Positions 42,306-53,839 of a DNA stretch of 64,000 nucleotides are shown here, piece after piece. The notes under the pieces were generated by a model. The model was not told the origin of the DNA. It saw only the letters and a list, made by a program, of their open reading frames with translations, and searched no databases. The stretch covers positions 1,178,001 to 1,242,000 of the forward strand of contig NC_089394.1 of NCBI RefSeq assembly GCF_003171515.1, given 5' to 3'. Source of the stretch: Pyrenophora tritici-repentis. Taxonomy: Eukaryota > Ascomycota > Dothideomycetes > Pleosporales > Pleosporaceae. The stretch's first letter is position 1, and each line of letters opens with the position of its first letter. The position numbers were made by a program, and so were the translations under genes.

Positions 42306-45300
42306 ATGAATCTAGAGAGCAAGACCGTACATCCATTCTTTTCCAAGTCCTCGAGTATGTGACCATGATGATATAGAGAAGTTTCCACTTACCTTTCCTG
42401 AAGGCACCCACGCCCCCGAATCAGTGGACCCCACAACCGAGCCCAAAAATGACGATGCACACGAGAACACCGAAACCACCGAAACCACCGAAACAAACCC
42501 CAAGGCTGGCCCAGGTCGCAAGAAACGGCCAAGGAAAACGGATGGGGTAAAGGACAAGAACTCCGGTTCTCACATGAGGAACCAGGCATCTCTAGACAGA
42601 TTCACTCGCCCACCAACACAGGGGGCCGAGGGAAACACCATGCACAGCACCGATACCTCTGCGGAAGCCTCTTTAGACGTGGACCCCAACCACGATCGGA
42701 GGAAAAGACAAAAGACCGCCTCTCCAGACCCTTTACTGGAACCGCCGCCCTCAGCGCAACCGCAACCAGATTCTCTAGATTGGCATCAGCAGTTACAGGT
42801 ACAAGCAGAGGGACCGATGGGCTTGCAAGGAACAACTGCACCGCTAAAACATACTGATTTGACAATGGTGGGCATCGTGGAGGAACCGACACATAAGCTA
42901 GAAGAAGAGTCAGGTCTGCCTCTTGCGCCTAGCACTCCACCATCCACGGCACTCCCAGGGACTGAGACCAGTCTATCGGAACCCGTCTTGGACGACCCCA
43001 AGAAAGTGATTCCAAAGAAACAAATCAAGATCAGCAAGAGCGGCAAACTTCTCTCCAGTCCACCGAAGCCAGCAATGGAGCCTGAAGCATCACTGAAAAA
43101 GCGACGAGGCCGCAAACCTACGAAAGCCAAGATCCTTCCTACTGTGACAGTCATTAGTTACGGCACAGATGCGACGAGTCGAGCAACAATCGGTCAAAAG
43201 ATTGAAGATATTATGAATGCGCAGAAGACATCGAAAACACGCACAGCGACACAGAACAAGGCTCCACCGAAGCCCACTGCGCCCACGAAGAACACTCATC
43301 CCTTCTTTCGCGGCAAAGCCCAGAAAGATGCACCCCCAGCTAAAGTGACTGCCGAACTACCTCCACCAAACCCAAGGAAAAGCGCTTGTACTCCCGGGAA
43401 GCTACGTGCTGAAGCGCTCAGAGATCGATCGCCTGAGCCTGTGCACGCATTCAATAGCGGACTACGGACCAATAAAGACGGGAAACAATCCGGGTTGAAC
43501 GAAGCTGTGTGGCCTACTGGGGAGAATGCACATGTTCGTAACATGGACACAACCAACCGGGAGCCACTTCTGGATAACTCAGCTTGCGTACAGCTAGCAT
43601 TAAGGCCGAGGAAGCTAAAAAATGCCGTCGTAACCGTTCCAAACCGCGAAGATCTAGTCGCCAGACTTGTGCATGATCTACTCAGCCATCGAATTAGTCC
43701 GGATGATCAGTCTACATCACAGCCAGGGCACACCGAAGGCGCCCGGCTACCAACTCGACTACTTACTACAGGTGTAGAGATACAACGCAGAATACGTGAG
43801 CAACTGTTGGCCAAAGTGTCTACGTCAGGAATACGGGCGCCTCATCCCGCCATCAAAGACCTTTTTGATGAGATAGAACACACTCTTACGCCTTTCGATG
43901 AAGGAAGATGTGAGGTTCTGCCTTGGACTCAGAAGTACGCCCCAAAAACTGCATCGCATGTACTACAGACCGGTAAAGACGCCATAGTCCTGAAAGACTG
44001 GTTGCAAAGCCTGACGGTTCTCGCTGTGAGTGGCACACTGAAAGCAACCACCATGCTAGATGCAAAACAGCCACCCAAGAAGAAACGAAAGAAGGCTCTA
44101 GACAGTTTCATCGTGGACGATGATGAAGAGGACGAGGACGAGGACGAGGACATGATAATGATACCCGGTCCAGAAGGAACAAGTCTTATACAGCCAGGAT
44201 CTTACAAGCTGCCACAATGGTCACGGAACAAGAACGTTGTGCTCATTAGTGGACCGCACGGAAGTGGTAAGAGCGCAACAGTGCATGCGGTAGCCAAAGA
44301 ACTGGGGTTCGAAGTGTTCGAAATAAACGCTGGTATGCGTCGCTCAGGCAAAGACATACAGGACAAGGTTGGCGACATGACTGCAAACCACTTGGTGAAT
44401 CATAAACGCCGTGCAGCATCTATACAAGAGTCTATGCAAGTCGACGAGGATACAGACGACGATCGCATGGACATGGCCTTAGAGAAGGACATCAGTAGCG
44501 GACGACAAGGAACGATGACGTCCTTCTTCCAAGCAAAACCCGGAGCAGCGACTGCCAAACCAAAACCCAAAGTACGAGTTCCAGAGGTCAAGAAGACAAC
44601 AGCCCCTGCAGCCCAATCTACACTTCCTCTAGTGCAAGGATCGCGTAACTCGCAGAAGCAGTCGCTGATCCTCGTTGAAGAGGCCGACATACTCTTTGAT
44701 GAAGACCAGCAGTTTTGGGCTCAAATCATCAAGATTGCCTCGCTATCCAAACGCCCCATTGTCATCACTTGCAACGACGAACGGCAAATTCCGATGCATG
44801 ATCTGCCGCTCGCAGCTATTCTTCGACTTCAACCAGCTCCCATGGATGTCGCGACTGACTATCTACTTATTCTTGCGGGCAAGGAAGGCCATATTCTTGA
44901 GCGGCAGGCTGTCAGAGATTTGTACGAGTCGAAAGATCATGATCTTCGAGCTAGTATCATGGAACTAGATCTTTGGTGTCAAATGTCGGTGGGCGATAGA
45001 AAGGGTGGCTTGGAATGGATGTACCAGCGTTGGCCAGCCGGCAAGGACATGGATGAGCATGGTCGGACACTGAGAGTCGCCAGCGAAGGCACCTACAAAT
45101 CTGGCATGGGTTGGCTTTCTCACGACGTATTCCAGACGCGATCCAACGCCGCATTTGACAAACAAGAAGAGCTCTTGCAGGAAATCTGGGCCGAGTGGGG
45201 AATCAGTCCATCCGCTTGGACAGCATCACTGAGGAACGAGCAACATCCACGTCCAACACACAACTCCGAACCGTCTTCTAGCATCGAACAGCTCAAGCGC

Positions 45301-46103
45301 CTAGACGCATACGCAGACTCCCTCAGTGCGGCAGATATATTCTGTCGAGTCGACCTCCCAAACTACGAAACCGACCACGACCAACCCATCGACGCAACCC
45401 AACCCCCCCATCCCCGAAAAGTCGCGCCTAAGCTACAACCTCGCCGCGCCACTCCTACAAGTCGACCCCAGCGCTGACTATCTAAACCTCGACACCGCAA
45501 TCTCCATTCAAACACACCTCCTCATCAACCGCACATACCCCGAACTATCAACCTCACAAACACCCCTCACAGAAGACGCTTCCGCCGCTTCCATCCTCCT
45601 CGCTCGCCACACCCAACGTACCTCGATCCCCCCTGACCCGCCCTGTCTTCGCCTCCGCCCTCGACTGTCTCGCCGCTCCACCAGATCAACTCCTCGCCGA
45701 ACGTACGTCTTTCACGCTCACGCCCTCGTCTTTCGACCGGACATTCAGCATCATTACGCTCGACCTCGCACCCTACGTCCGCAGCATAGTCGCCCACGAA
45801 CAAATGCTCGAGGACCAACGTCTTCGCTTGGGTACTCTGCTCACCGCGGGTGGCAACGGGAAAAGGGCGAGGACTACGAGGGCGAGTCGCGTGGCGCTTG
45901 AAGGGGGTGTGAGGGAGACGAAGAGGAGGGATAGATGGTTTGAGGCTGGAGTGGATTTTGAGGCGGTTATGAGGACTGCGGGGGAATGTTGGGCGGGCAT
46001 GGGTTGGAGGGGTGAGGGTGGGGATGAGGAAGGGACGGCGAGTGCGGCTGGGACAATGGTGGATGGGGATGTGGAGATGGAGACATCATCTTCTCAAGAG
46101 TAG
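42306..46103 (+). CDS. elg1: Elg1/ATAD5-like AAA+ clamp unloader (with two apparent frameshifts near 3' end)
   Basis: Exon 1 is 42306-42354 (MNLESKTVHPFFSKSSS), then a 49-nt intron, then a long exon from 42404. The N-terminal third is disordered and basic, with HPFF near the start resembling a degenerate PCNA-binding element. AAA+ module: VLISGPHGSGKSATVHAVAK (Walker A), LILVEEADILFDED (Walker B), VITCNDERQIP (sensor 1). This matches Elg1, the large subunit of the RFC-like complex that unloads PCNA. The first frame stops at 45477, but family-like sequence continues in the next two frames up to 46103. The shifts occur at C-runs near 45403-45409 and 45629-45634, each consistent with one extra C. 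This is either assembly error or real C-terminal damage. Confidence 0.8.
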
Positions 46104-46394
46104 GTAGTTTTGGCGGTTGTGTATTGTAAATAGTTGGAAGAGTATGTTGGGGTATTTATTGGCATTGCGTATGAGATGGGATCATGAAGTAGCATTATTA
46201 TTAGCATAGAAATCAAGCAAATCCATACACATCACATCACATACATCAAGTTTCAACACAGATAGTTATACCAAAAAAGAGTATTCATACCTCATTACCT
46301 CTCAAACCCTGTCTATGCCAATATAGCACGTAACAACAGGCGTCCGGGTACAACAGATAAAAATTACCAACCAAGCCAATTAAAAACAATGCCA

Positions 46395-46407
46395 CCCCCC
46401 CCCCCCC
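46395..46407. repeat. C13 homopolymer
   Basis: Run of about 13 C in the convergent 3' spacer between elg1 and the deubiquitinase. A likely spot for length errors. Confidence 0.8.
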
Positions 46408-46600
46408 AAGAAACGCCAACCTGACCCTGTCGGGCAAACAGGTACACAAAACGCCAATTTTTAATTCATCAAACCAACCCAAATCCAGCCCAGTCTCATC
46501 AGAATCGCAGTCTTGGCCTCTCCAATCCCAACTCCATCATACTCCTGACAAGCACGTCGCGTTCACAAACTAGCCTCACCCTCTTAGCCCCACGAGCAAA

Positions 46601-48886
46601 CTATGTCGCAGACACAAGTGGCAGACCACGGCGGTTATTGCTATTGCCCTGTTTGCGGCTTTTCTTGTTGCCGGCCGTACGCATCATGTTTGGCGAGACG
46701 GTTGGTGCTGTAGCGACGATTGGTTCGGGGAGGAGGGGAGCGGCCTCTTTGTCCGTTTCGATTTCAGACTCGTTGTCTGAGGTGAGGAGGGTGGAGGGTG
46801 CGGTTGTGGAATCTGCGTCGGAGCTGGCTTCCGTCTCTGGTTCGGGGGTTGTTTCGAGGGAGGTAGAGGTGGAGGGGGATGTGGGGGTTGGGGTGTCGAC
46901 GAGTGGTGGTGATGATGGATGCATGGGCTCTGCGGCTTCGGGCTGCTGGGTTGCAAGGAGTTCGAGATCGGGTTTGGGGAGCTCTGGGGTAGGTTCCGAG
47001 GGGCTCAGGTCGAGCAGATCATCGGCTTCATCTTCTTCTGGTAGAGCAATGGTAATGGCTTCATCATCCGCGGATGTTGGAGTGGACGGCGCAACGCCAA
47101 CTGCTGGCAGCGAGGCATCTTGGGCTGTCGAAGCAGACACGGCTGCAGTCTGGTCCGTGGAAGAAGTTGAATCATCGATACGCTCATAGAAGAGCATAAA
47201 GACGTTACCCTGATGCGCTTCCTGCTCCGAGACGGCGTAGACGCTGTCATCACTGAATCGCCACCACTGCTCCGACTGCGGCTCAGTGACCGCTTGCTGT
47301 GACTCATTTTCCTGAGCATCTTCAACATTCTCATCTTCCTCTGCTGCAGCTTCAGTATCCTCTTGAACCTCGGTCTTGGGCGCAGGCTTCGGGTGCGAAC
47401 GATAACAGACATAGTGACCGTTGCCATGCGAGCCGTAATGCGTGACGGCAGCGCGCAACTGGTACTGGAATGGCGAATCTGACATTGGTTCCCCCTTGGC
47501 TAGCATAGATTCCTTGGGATCCCGTGGCCACTCTTCCTCTGACGCAGCGGCCTGTTCCGAGTCCTTTGGCACGCCACCCAAGCACCAGTTCCCCAGGTCT
47601 AGTACAGTCGGGTATGTAACACCAGCAGTATTCTTGTATGGCATCCCAGTGTACTCGTTGAAACTGCTGCGGTTGACGTGGAGTACCAATGATTGCGGAG
47701 CACGTGCTACAACCGCCTGCTTGGACTTTGTGCTCTGTACCCAGTTCTTCTTGGGCACATTGAGCGTCTTAAGAAGTGTCTTATCCTCAAAATCCTCCTT
47801 TTCCAGTGCTTCTTGTACAGCGTCCAGACGTGCTTTCAGTGGCGATTCGGGCTTGGCAGTAACAAGAGGAGTCAGCGTCTTCTGCAGCTTAAGCAGCGTG
47901 CACTTTGCGCATTCCACACCATCAATAAACTCCAGTGTAGTGTACTCGTCAAGACAATCCCTAATGTCGTAGCCGTTGTTCTTGCCAAGCGATACGGTGA
48001 TGCAGTTGAACGGGATGAGCGTAAGGCCTTCTGAGTAGCCACAAGATGTGCAGCCGACGCGCTGGGCTAGGCGGCCCTCGAGTGGGTTCGATGGGATGTG
48101 TTCGGGTGACGCCTCGTCTTTTGCTCCGGCTTTCTCGTCCCCGACTGGATCTGGTGAGTTACTAAGGCTCTTCGTAACTTCAAGCCAGGAGACAGAGGAT
48201 CGCCGCTTACTACTGGCAGTCTTCTTAATCTCCTCATCCAGCGCATCCAAAATTTTGCTAAAATACTCCTGCGCGTCCTGTTGTTCAAAAGTGCTCATCG
48301 ACTTTAGTTTTCCGCGAATCCAGAAATGCTGGCCCTTGTTCTCTGGGTTGTTGAGCTTGGTGATGATTTCGAAGAGTGCACCGTTTGTGCTTTCGGGTGT
48401 GAGCGAGGGATTTTCGGACATGATCTTGGCGAGATGGTCGCGTAATGAAGGAAGGGAGGCAAGGCCCTGGATGACACTATTCTGGTAGCAAGAATTGCTG
48501 ATATTGCCCAAGCCAGGAGGCACTTCGCTGGGGCCTATGGAGAGGGCGTTCGCGACACCGCGTACTCCTTTCTGTATCAGGCCCCCCGGGCTCAGCGCGA
48601 AGAGGCTTCCCAGCATGCCTCCATGCTGCATTGTCTCGTCATCGGTCGACTCGGAAGACGTCGAACCGAACGACGAGCCACGCAGGCGTAACACGTCGGT
48701 AGCCATTTGTAGGAAGCGGTATACCCAAAGCGAGACTGGATAACCTAAAAAATCAAATGTCTTGAAAAGGGCGTATAACGCTATGATAGCACCTAGGATG
48801 ACAGTGGTGATGGTAGTATGCGAATCGGTGGTGGAATTCCAGTGTTGTTGGTATGCTTCGAACTCTGGGAACTGATTGTAGTTCAT
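46601..48886 (-). CDS. Membrane-anchored ubiquitin-specific protease (Ubp1/USP30-like)
   Basis: Single open frame of 761 aa. An N-terminal hydrophobic segment (ITTVILGAIIALYALF) suggests anchoring in the ER or mitochondrial outer membrane, as in yeast Ubp1 and animal USP30. The Cys box is PPGLGNISNSCYQNSVIQGL. A zinc-binding pair GCTSCG with ECAKC lies in the middle. The His box is VTHYGSHGNGHYVCYRSHP, with WWRFSDDSVYAVSE and VFMLFYER closing the catalytic domain. The C-terminal 150 residues are Ser/Thr/Pro/Glu-rich and disordered. The enzyme should cleave ubiquitin from proteins at membranes. Confidence 0.85.
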   Translation of the reverse strand: MNYNQFPEFEAYQQHWNSTTDSHTTITTVILGAIIALYALFKTFDFLGYPVSLWVYRFLQMATDVLRLRGSSFGSTSSESTDDETMQHGGMLGSLFALSPGGLIQKGVRGVANALSIGPSEVPPGLGNISNSCYQNSVIQGLASLPSLRDHLAKIMSENPSLTPESTNGALFEIITKLNNPENKGQHFWIRGKLKSMSTFEQQDAQEYFSKILDALDEEIKKTASSKRRSSVSWLEVTKSLSNSPDPVGDEKAGAKDEASPEHIPSNPLEGRLAQRVGCTSCGYSEGLTLIPFNCITVSLGKNNGYDIRDCLDEYTTLEFIDGVECAKCTLLKLQKTLTPLVTAKPESPLKARLDAVQEALEKEDFEDKTLLKTLNVPKKNWVQSTKSKQAVVARAPQSLVLHVNRSSFNEYTGMPYKNTAGVTYPTVLDLGNWCLGGVPKDSEQAAASEEEWPRDPKESMLAKGEPMSDSPFQYQLRAAVTHYGSHGNGHYVCYRSHPKPAPKTEVQEDTEAAAEEDENVEDAQENESQQAVTEPQSEQWWRFSDDSVYAVSEQEAHQGNVFMLFYERIDDSTSSTDQTAAVSASTAQDASLPAVGVAPSTPTSADDEAITIALPEEDEADDLLDLSPSEPTPELPKPDLELLATQQPEAAEPMHPSSPPLVDTPTPTSPSTSTSLETTPEPETEASSDADSTTAPSTLLTSDNESEIETDKEAAPLLPEPIVATAPTVSPNMMRTAGNKKSRKQGNSNNRRGLPLVSAT

Positions 48887-49441
48887 TGCTGAGCGGGTAG
48901 AAATAGGCTGAAACGCTAGGGCAGACAGTGTGCCGTGGAAAAAAGCGCGGCGTTGTGTGGGTATAGCGGTAGCGATGGGGTGGTGAACTGTGGATTTAAA
49001 GGTGGAGGCGCAAAATGTCGAGTCCTTTCACCCTTCGGGCCAGCGCAGAGACGGTGTCGAACAGAGCAAACGCGGTGGTGTGTTTGTCTGCGACATGGGA
49101 AGGATAGGGCGCGACAGTCGGGCGAGATGAGCGACGGCGGGAGTGGCGGCGTTATGGCGTGAATATACAGGGCAAGGGCTTGTGCTTGCCCGTGATGTGA
49201 AGGGTTATCGGTCGGGGAAGGCGCGGGAAGGTGCTAGCGGCTCAAGTGGATCTTGCTGAGCGAGCTAGTGGGGAACTTTTAGAAATGTTGGTTGATTTCA
49301 CAAGTCTGATCTCAGTTCAATTCACACTTTCTTTGCAGATTGAAAAAAGATATTCGCATTGTCGCTAGTCTTCGTTTTGTGCTTTTACAAAAAGCACCGG
49401 CATTCTCGAATTCAGAGCGCGAATAGCAATCTCAACACACA
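48887..49441. promoter_or_regulatory. Divergent promoter of deubiquitinase and alb1
   Basis: 555 bp between divergent starts. No gene and no distinct motif identified. Confidence 0.4.
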
Positions 49442-50077
49442 ATGGCGAAGACAGCAAAAGTCAAGAAGCGCCGTACGTCCTACATACTCAAACACCTATC
49501 GCCCATTCCTAACATCCTCCCAGAAGTAACAGTACACTCCCGCGCCGCCCGCCGCGCTGCCTCTCCTTCCCTCAACCTCGACAAATCCGCCCAAAAGCCC
49601 GCCCACACAACCCGTGACTCGGCCTCACCGTCCCGCCCCTCAAAAGTAAACCCACACGCCCTCGCCGCAAAAGATGCCGGCATACAAAAAAAGCAGCGCA
49701 AGAGCGGCAACATGACGCGCGCGCAACGGCTACGGTACCAAAAGGGCCTTGAGCGCGCAGAGGACAACATGGAGAAGCTAGAGAAGAAGCGCATGAAGAG
49801 TTTGGGTAAGGAGAAGAAGATCAAGGAAAGGGCCAAGGGCTGGGAGGATGTTAATGGCGAGGGCTTGAAGAAGAGTAAGAAGGGGCATGCGGTTGAAGAG
49901 GTTGAGGTCGAGGAGATGACGGGGGATGGGGGCTGGGTTAGTGATGAGGAGATGGATGAAGTGTTGGGAGATGCTGGTGCGACAGATGGCGAGGTGAAGG
50001 TAGAAGGCAAAAAGGTTGATACCGCCGTACCGGAGACTGTTTCGGCGCCGGCGGTGGAAGTGGAAGAGATGTTGTGA
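49442..50077 (+). CDS. alb1: Ribosome biogenesis protein Alb1
   Basis: Two exons: 49442-49472 and 49524-50077, giving 194 aa. The 51-nt intron after KKR yields MAKTAKVKKRQVTVHSRAAR, matching the conserved Alb1 start. Without splicing the protein would begin with an unlikely insertion. The middle is lysine-rich (MTRAQRLRYQKGLERAEDNM) and likely helical; the C-terminus is acidic. Alb1 works with the 60S export adapter Arx1 as a late pre-60S factor. It is convergent with the DUF4211 gene. Confidence 0.85.
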   Translation: MAKTAKVKKRRTSYILKHLSPIPNILPEVTVHSRAARRAASPSLNLDKSAQKPAHTTRDSASPSRPSKVNPHALAAKDAGIQKKQRKSGNMTRAQRLRYQKGLERAEDNMEKLEKKRMKSLGKEKKIKERAKGWEDVNGEGLKKSKKGHAVEEVEVEEMTGDGGWVSDEEMDEVLGDAGATDGEVKVEGKKVDTAVPETVSAPAVEVEEML

Positions 50078-50294
50078 GCAGGCAGGACCGAGAGAGTTGG
50101 AGAATACGAAAGAAACAGCATGATACCCAGACTCACGAATACATGTGTTGCACTTGTGTCAATTGCCTCCAGATTGATTCATGCACATCTCCGCGCCATG
50201 TGCCTTGTTTATACTATACAAAGACCATCCCAGGCCAACAATTAGAAAGGTCTCGTCCAAAGCAAACCTCACACAGCTTTCCTGCGTCACCTCC

Positions 50295-52466
50295 CTACCG
50301 ACCCCTCCCCCAACCATTTCGATAATCATTATCCGTCTCCAGCGCCGCCTGCAACTGATTCTTATAACTGTTATACAGAGACCGAATCTGGCCCGTCTCC
50401 TCCATGTAATCCACAACCTTCCTCGCCTTCTTCTCCCTCTTCCGATCACTCCACCCATCCCGCTTGACCAGCTTCTCTGCCGTAAGATGGCCCTCTGCTT
50501 TGAGGTAATCCTTGACCCACTGGTAGAGATGGTACTTCCAGTGATACAGCGTATGTGCCACCTGCGCGTTAGCCTTGCACGTAGAGCCGAGCGGGAAACG
50601 ATATGTCTCTGGCGGTATACGTTCTTTCGCGAAATTATACGCTTGCTTTTCGCCGTTGAGACCGGTTTCAGAGTCGGAGGATAGGCCAGAAGAGGAGTCG
50701 CTTTCAGAATCCGTGTCTGAGGCGACGGGCTCGAGCGTCTCTGGGTTGTAGGGCTGACCGGTGAGCATAAGCTCGAAGCTTGCAGTGTGGTTGGTGCGGT
50801 TGCAGGCATCGCAGTGAGGGGATATTATTGCTTTTTCAGCGGGGCTGAGGTCGTGGAGGAGAAAGTCTGGGCGGGCGCGTAGGGCGCGGGTGAAGTCTAC
50901 GGTCCAGGCTGAGGAGGTGTATTTCGAACCTGCTAGGCCTTTGACTTCGTCATCGAGTTTGCGGAACGTTAATGTGTAGACGTGTTTTGTTGCGTCGAAG
51001 CCTGGGTGGAGCTTCTTCATTACCATCCATTCGACGGCGTTTCTGAAGAGGTCCTTTGTCTTTGCGCGTGATAGGCTGAAGGCGAGGCGCATTTCGTCGA
51101 GATCTTCGTTTGCAGCGGGCTCCCCAAGGGTGTTGTCGACTTCGTCGTCGATGAATTGCTCGTCGTCTTGATCCTCTAGGAACATGTCAAGTGCGTTTGC
51201 GTCCCGATCTGGCTCTTGTACATCATCGTCGTCCTCGTCTTGCTCCAAGATTTCCAAATCACTACCTGGTTCTTCCTTGATGATCTCAAGTTCGGACTCT
51301 GAATCGGTTTCCACAACCACTGCTCGGCGGCGACCAGGCGTTGCGGATGACGATACCTCACTAGTGCCAGCTCGTCGCCTCTTTAAAGCCTCAAGAGCTT
51401 CCTGACGTTTGTTTTTTGGTTTGTCGTGTACACTCCTCAGTCTACCGCGGTCTGGTAATGGAGAAGATCGTAGGAATGCAAGATCTTCTCTTAGTTCAAC
51501 TAATTCTGGATCATCCTCACCCTCGCCAAAATCACCCGTATCTTCCTCATCCAAAGGAGAGACTTTCTTGCTTCTGCGTCTGGTAGGTTGCAGGCTGTTA
51601 TCTCTGTCATCCTCATCCTCATCCTCAGATGGAGATCTTCGCCTCTTGAGTCTGCGTCGAGTACTTCGAGGTGGACTTTGTTCTTCTTCATATTCTTCCT
51701 CAGGAGATGGAGATCGTGGCCGGAGGATCTTCCGTTTTGAGTTTCGGGTTGGTGTAAGTAGCTCATCCTCATCATCCTCAGTGTCATCATCACTCTCTTC
51801 CTCGGTCTCATTCTCAGACGAAGACGAAGGTAAAGAAGAGGACTCATCGGGTGTAGGAGCTTTCATAGATCTCCGCCGAGACTTCCGAGATGCAGGCTGA
51901 ATCCCAGTTTCTTCTGGTGTAGTCTCCCTCATCTTGCGCCGCTTACTGTCCCTCTTCTTCCTCGGCTCATCGTCCTCGCTGTCTGTTCCGATCTCCACAA
52001 TTCGTCGGTGTTTATTCCGTGGTATAACCTTGACTGTCGGCTCCGCGTACTCGTCCTCAGATTCATCGGGCGGTGTCTCGCGACGTCTCTTTCGTGATTG
52101 CCGCACCACATTCACTTTGGTCACCTTTACCTCCTCTTCTGAGCTCTTGGAGACAGCCGATTCGTTGTCTGAACCATCAAACATGCCGCGCGCTGTACTT
52201 CCGGTAGGCTTGCCCATGCGCATACCTTTGTCCGTCTCGGCGGCCAATTCGTCTTCACTAGATGTCTCTGGGTTCTTCTTCTTCTTCTTCTTCGCCTCCT
52301 TGTTCGGTGTCAGCCTATTTGATCTCGACGACGTGGAGTCTGGCTTTGACGGCGTGTTTGCCTTCGTTGTGGCGGTCGAAGATCTCGTCGCAGGTGATGA
52401 TTGCGTGGCTCGGGAGAAGTCGATTTTCGTCTGTCGTTTGCGGTCGCGCGCTTTCTTGGACCCCAT
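50295..52466 (-). CDS. DUF4211 domain nuclear protein
   Basis: Single open frame of 723 aa starting MGSKKARDRKRQTKIDF. The first 400 residues are highly charged and disordered: poly-Lys, then alternating acidic and Arg/Ser-rich blocks (SEEEVKVTKVNVVRQSRKRR, DEDEDDRDNSLQPTRRRSKK), typical of chromatin-associated proteins. The conserved C-terminal domain begins near MRLAFSLSRAKTKDLFRNAV and includes SPHCDACNRTNHTASFEL, a possible zinc-binding Cys-x2-Cys with later His. This matches the fungal DUF4211 family. Function not established; a nuclear role is inferred from composition. Confidence 0.78.
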   Translation of the reverse strand: MGSKKARDRKRQTKIDFSRATQSSPATRSSTATTKANTPSKPDSTSSRSNRLTPNKEAKKKKKKNPETSSEDELAAETDKGMRMGKPTGSTARGMFDGSDNESAVSKSSEEEVKVTKVNVVRQSRKRRRETPPDESEDEYAEPTVKVIPRNKHRRIVEIGTDSEDDEPRKKRDSKRRKMRETTPEETGIQPASRKSRRRSMKAPTPDESSSLPSSSSENETEEESDDDTEDDEDELLTPTRNSKRKILRPRSPSPEEEYEEEQSPPRSTRRRLKRRRSPSEDEDEDDRDNSLQPTRRRSKKVSPLDEEDTGDFGEGEDDPELVELREDLAFLRSSPLPDRGRLRSVHDKPKNKRQEALEALKRRRAGTSEVSSSATPGRRRAVVVETDSESELEIIKEEPGSDLEILEQDEDDDDVQEPDRDANALDMFLEDQDDEQFIDDEVDNTLGEPAANEDLDEMRLAFSLSRAKTKDLFRNAVEWMVMKKLHPGFDATKHVYTLTFRKLDDEVKGLAGSKYTSSAWTVDFTRALRARPDFLLHDLSPAEKAIISPHCDACNRTNHTASFELMLTGQPYNPETLEPVASDTDSESDSSSGLSSDSETGLNGEKQAYNFAKERIPPETYRFPLGSTCKANAQVAHTLYHWKYHLYQWVKDYLKAEGHLTAEKLVKRDGWSDRKREKKARKVVDYMEETGQIRSLYNSYKNQLQAALETDNDYRNGWGRGR

Positions 52467-53628
52467 TGCTGCCGTCGCCGTTGTGCAGGCTGCCTCACCA
52501 AGGAAATCTCACTTTCTCACCCGCAAGTTTTGCTATGCGCGCCTCTGTCGCGTCGAGCATGCGCGTTGCGAAAACGCTGCTGGTCGTCCTGGGGAATATC
52601 GCAAGAGTAGACAAGATATGTGTGATTACCTAGGTTAATCCAAAGTGGGTAGTGATGGTCCAAAATGGTGTCTTGCTTGACGCGGCCCTGTGCTACGCTG
52701 ACGGCGGCGGCGGGGTGCAGGCAGAGAGATTGCAAGGATTTGGCGATTACAACGAGGCGCGAGAGCACGTGTGCTAGCGTCATCGTACATTCACCGTTCA
52801 CAAAGTGGCTATGTTGGAACATGAACAAGGTGGAATGTGTATACTATCTGCAACGTCTTTTACAACGCTGTTCATACTATCGCACGTCCCTACCGTCATA
52901 TCGGTACTTAAGGATTTGTTCTGAATAATCGACATGTAGGTATAGACACAAGTCTCCAAAGCAGTTGGGTTGTACTCAGAGTATGTCTGTTGCAGCAGAA
53001 ATCTGACTTGGTGACTCTGTCTCAAGGTTCTTACATAAGGTAAATTGTGTAATTTTTATTATTCTCTTGACACGCATTTCCATCAACTTTGCTCAACACA
53101 TACAAATTCGTAAGTACTGTTTATGCCCGTACCCAACAACACAGTGGTATTTTGATTGCTTGTAATAGTCCGAACCCCCTTTATATACTACAAAGTTACA
53201 ATTAGAACTGTCGTCGCCATATCTGAGAATCATCGCACGTGCGTATTAAATGTCTACATTACTCCGAATTTATTTTTTATGTTGAGAATATCTGGGTTCA
53301 GTCCAGGTAGAAGGTGCTTGGGGGTCACATGATGTGCTGGTGTGGCAGGCACTGCCCGGTGGGCAATGGCATCCACCACAACAGCCTGAGAGGAGGAGAC
53401 ATAACACCATAGTCAATACAATACGTTGTAGCCACCCCGCCTTGTCCCTCCTCCCACTCGGTTATCCATAGTAGTCATACTACTAGAGGGACCTTGTTCC
53501 AATATTTTATTCTATTTCCACAACTGGATACCTCACAAGATTCAACGGAAGAAACATTCAAGAGATGTATCGCGTTGGTGCGCGACTCTACCTCTATCGT
53601 TACGTCATAATATATGGATCAGTGTATG
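52467..53628. other. Intergenic, no gene seen
   Basis: The first part is the promoter of the DUF4211 gene, the rest AT-rich. No reliable frame. Confidence 0.5.
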
Positions 53629-53834
53629 TGTTGGGAATCGAACCTACGGTAGATAAGGCAGCTGGTTGCTGCATGCACGAGCTTGGATTACACGGCTGAC
53701 TAAGCCGTGTGGTCCGAGCTCTAGCTGCTGCCTTACTGCCGACCTCCCTCCACCTCCATAGAACAACAAGAACAATCACAATCATTTCAACTCGTTGCAA
53801 CGAAGGTGATTCCGATACCTTAGCCGTATCAACA
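53629..53834 (+). mobile_element. Solo LTR of Copia-1 family (206 bp)
   Basis: Nearly identical to the LTRs of Copia-1; I see one difference (CCTACGG for CCTGCGG). Flanked by the 5-bp duplication GTATG (53624-53628 and 53835-53839). A former full copy lost its inside by LTR recombination. Confidence 0.93.
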
Positions 53835-53839
53835 GTATG

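Noticed and set aside
50159..50809. 216-aa frame on the minus strand over the DUF4211 gene
   Set aside because: It is a shadow in another frame of a well-supported gene.
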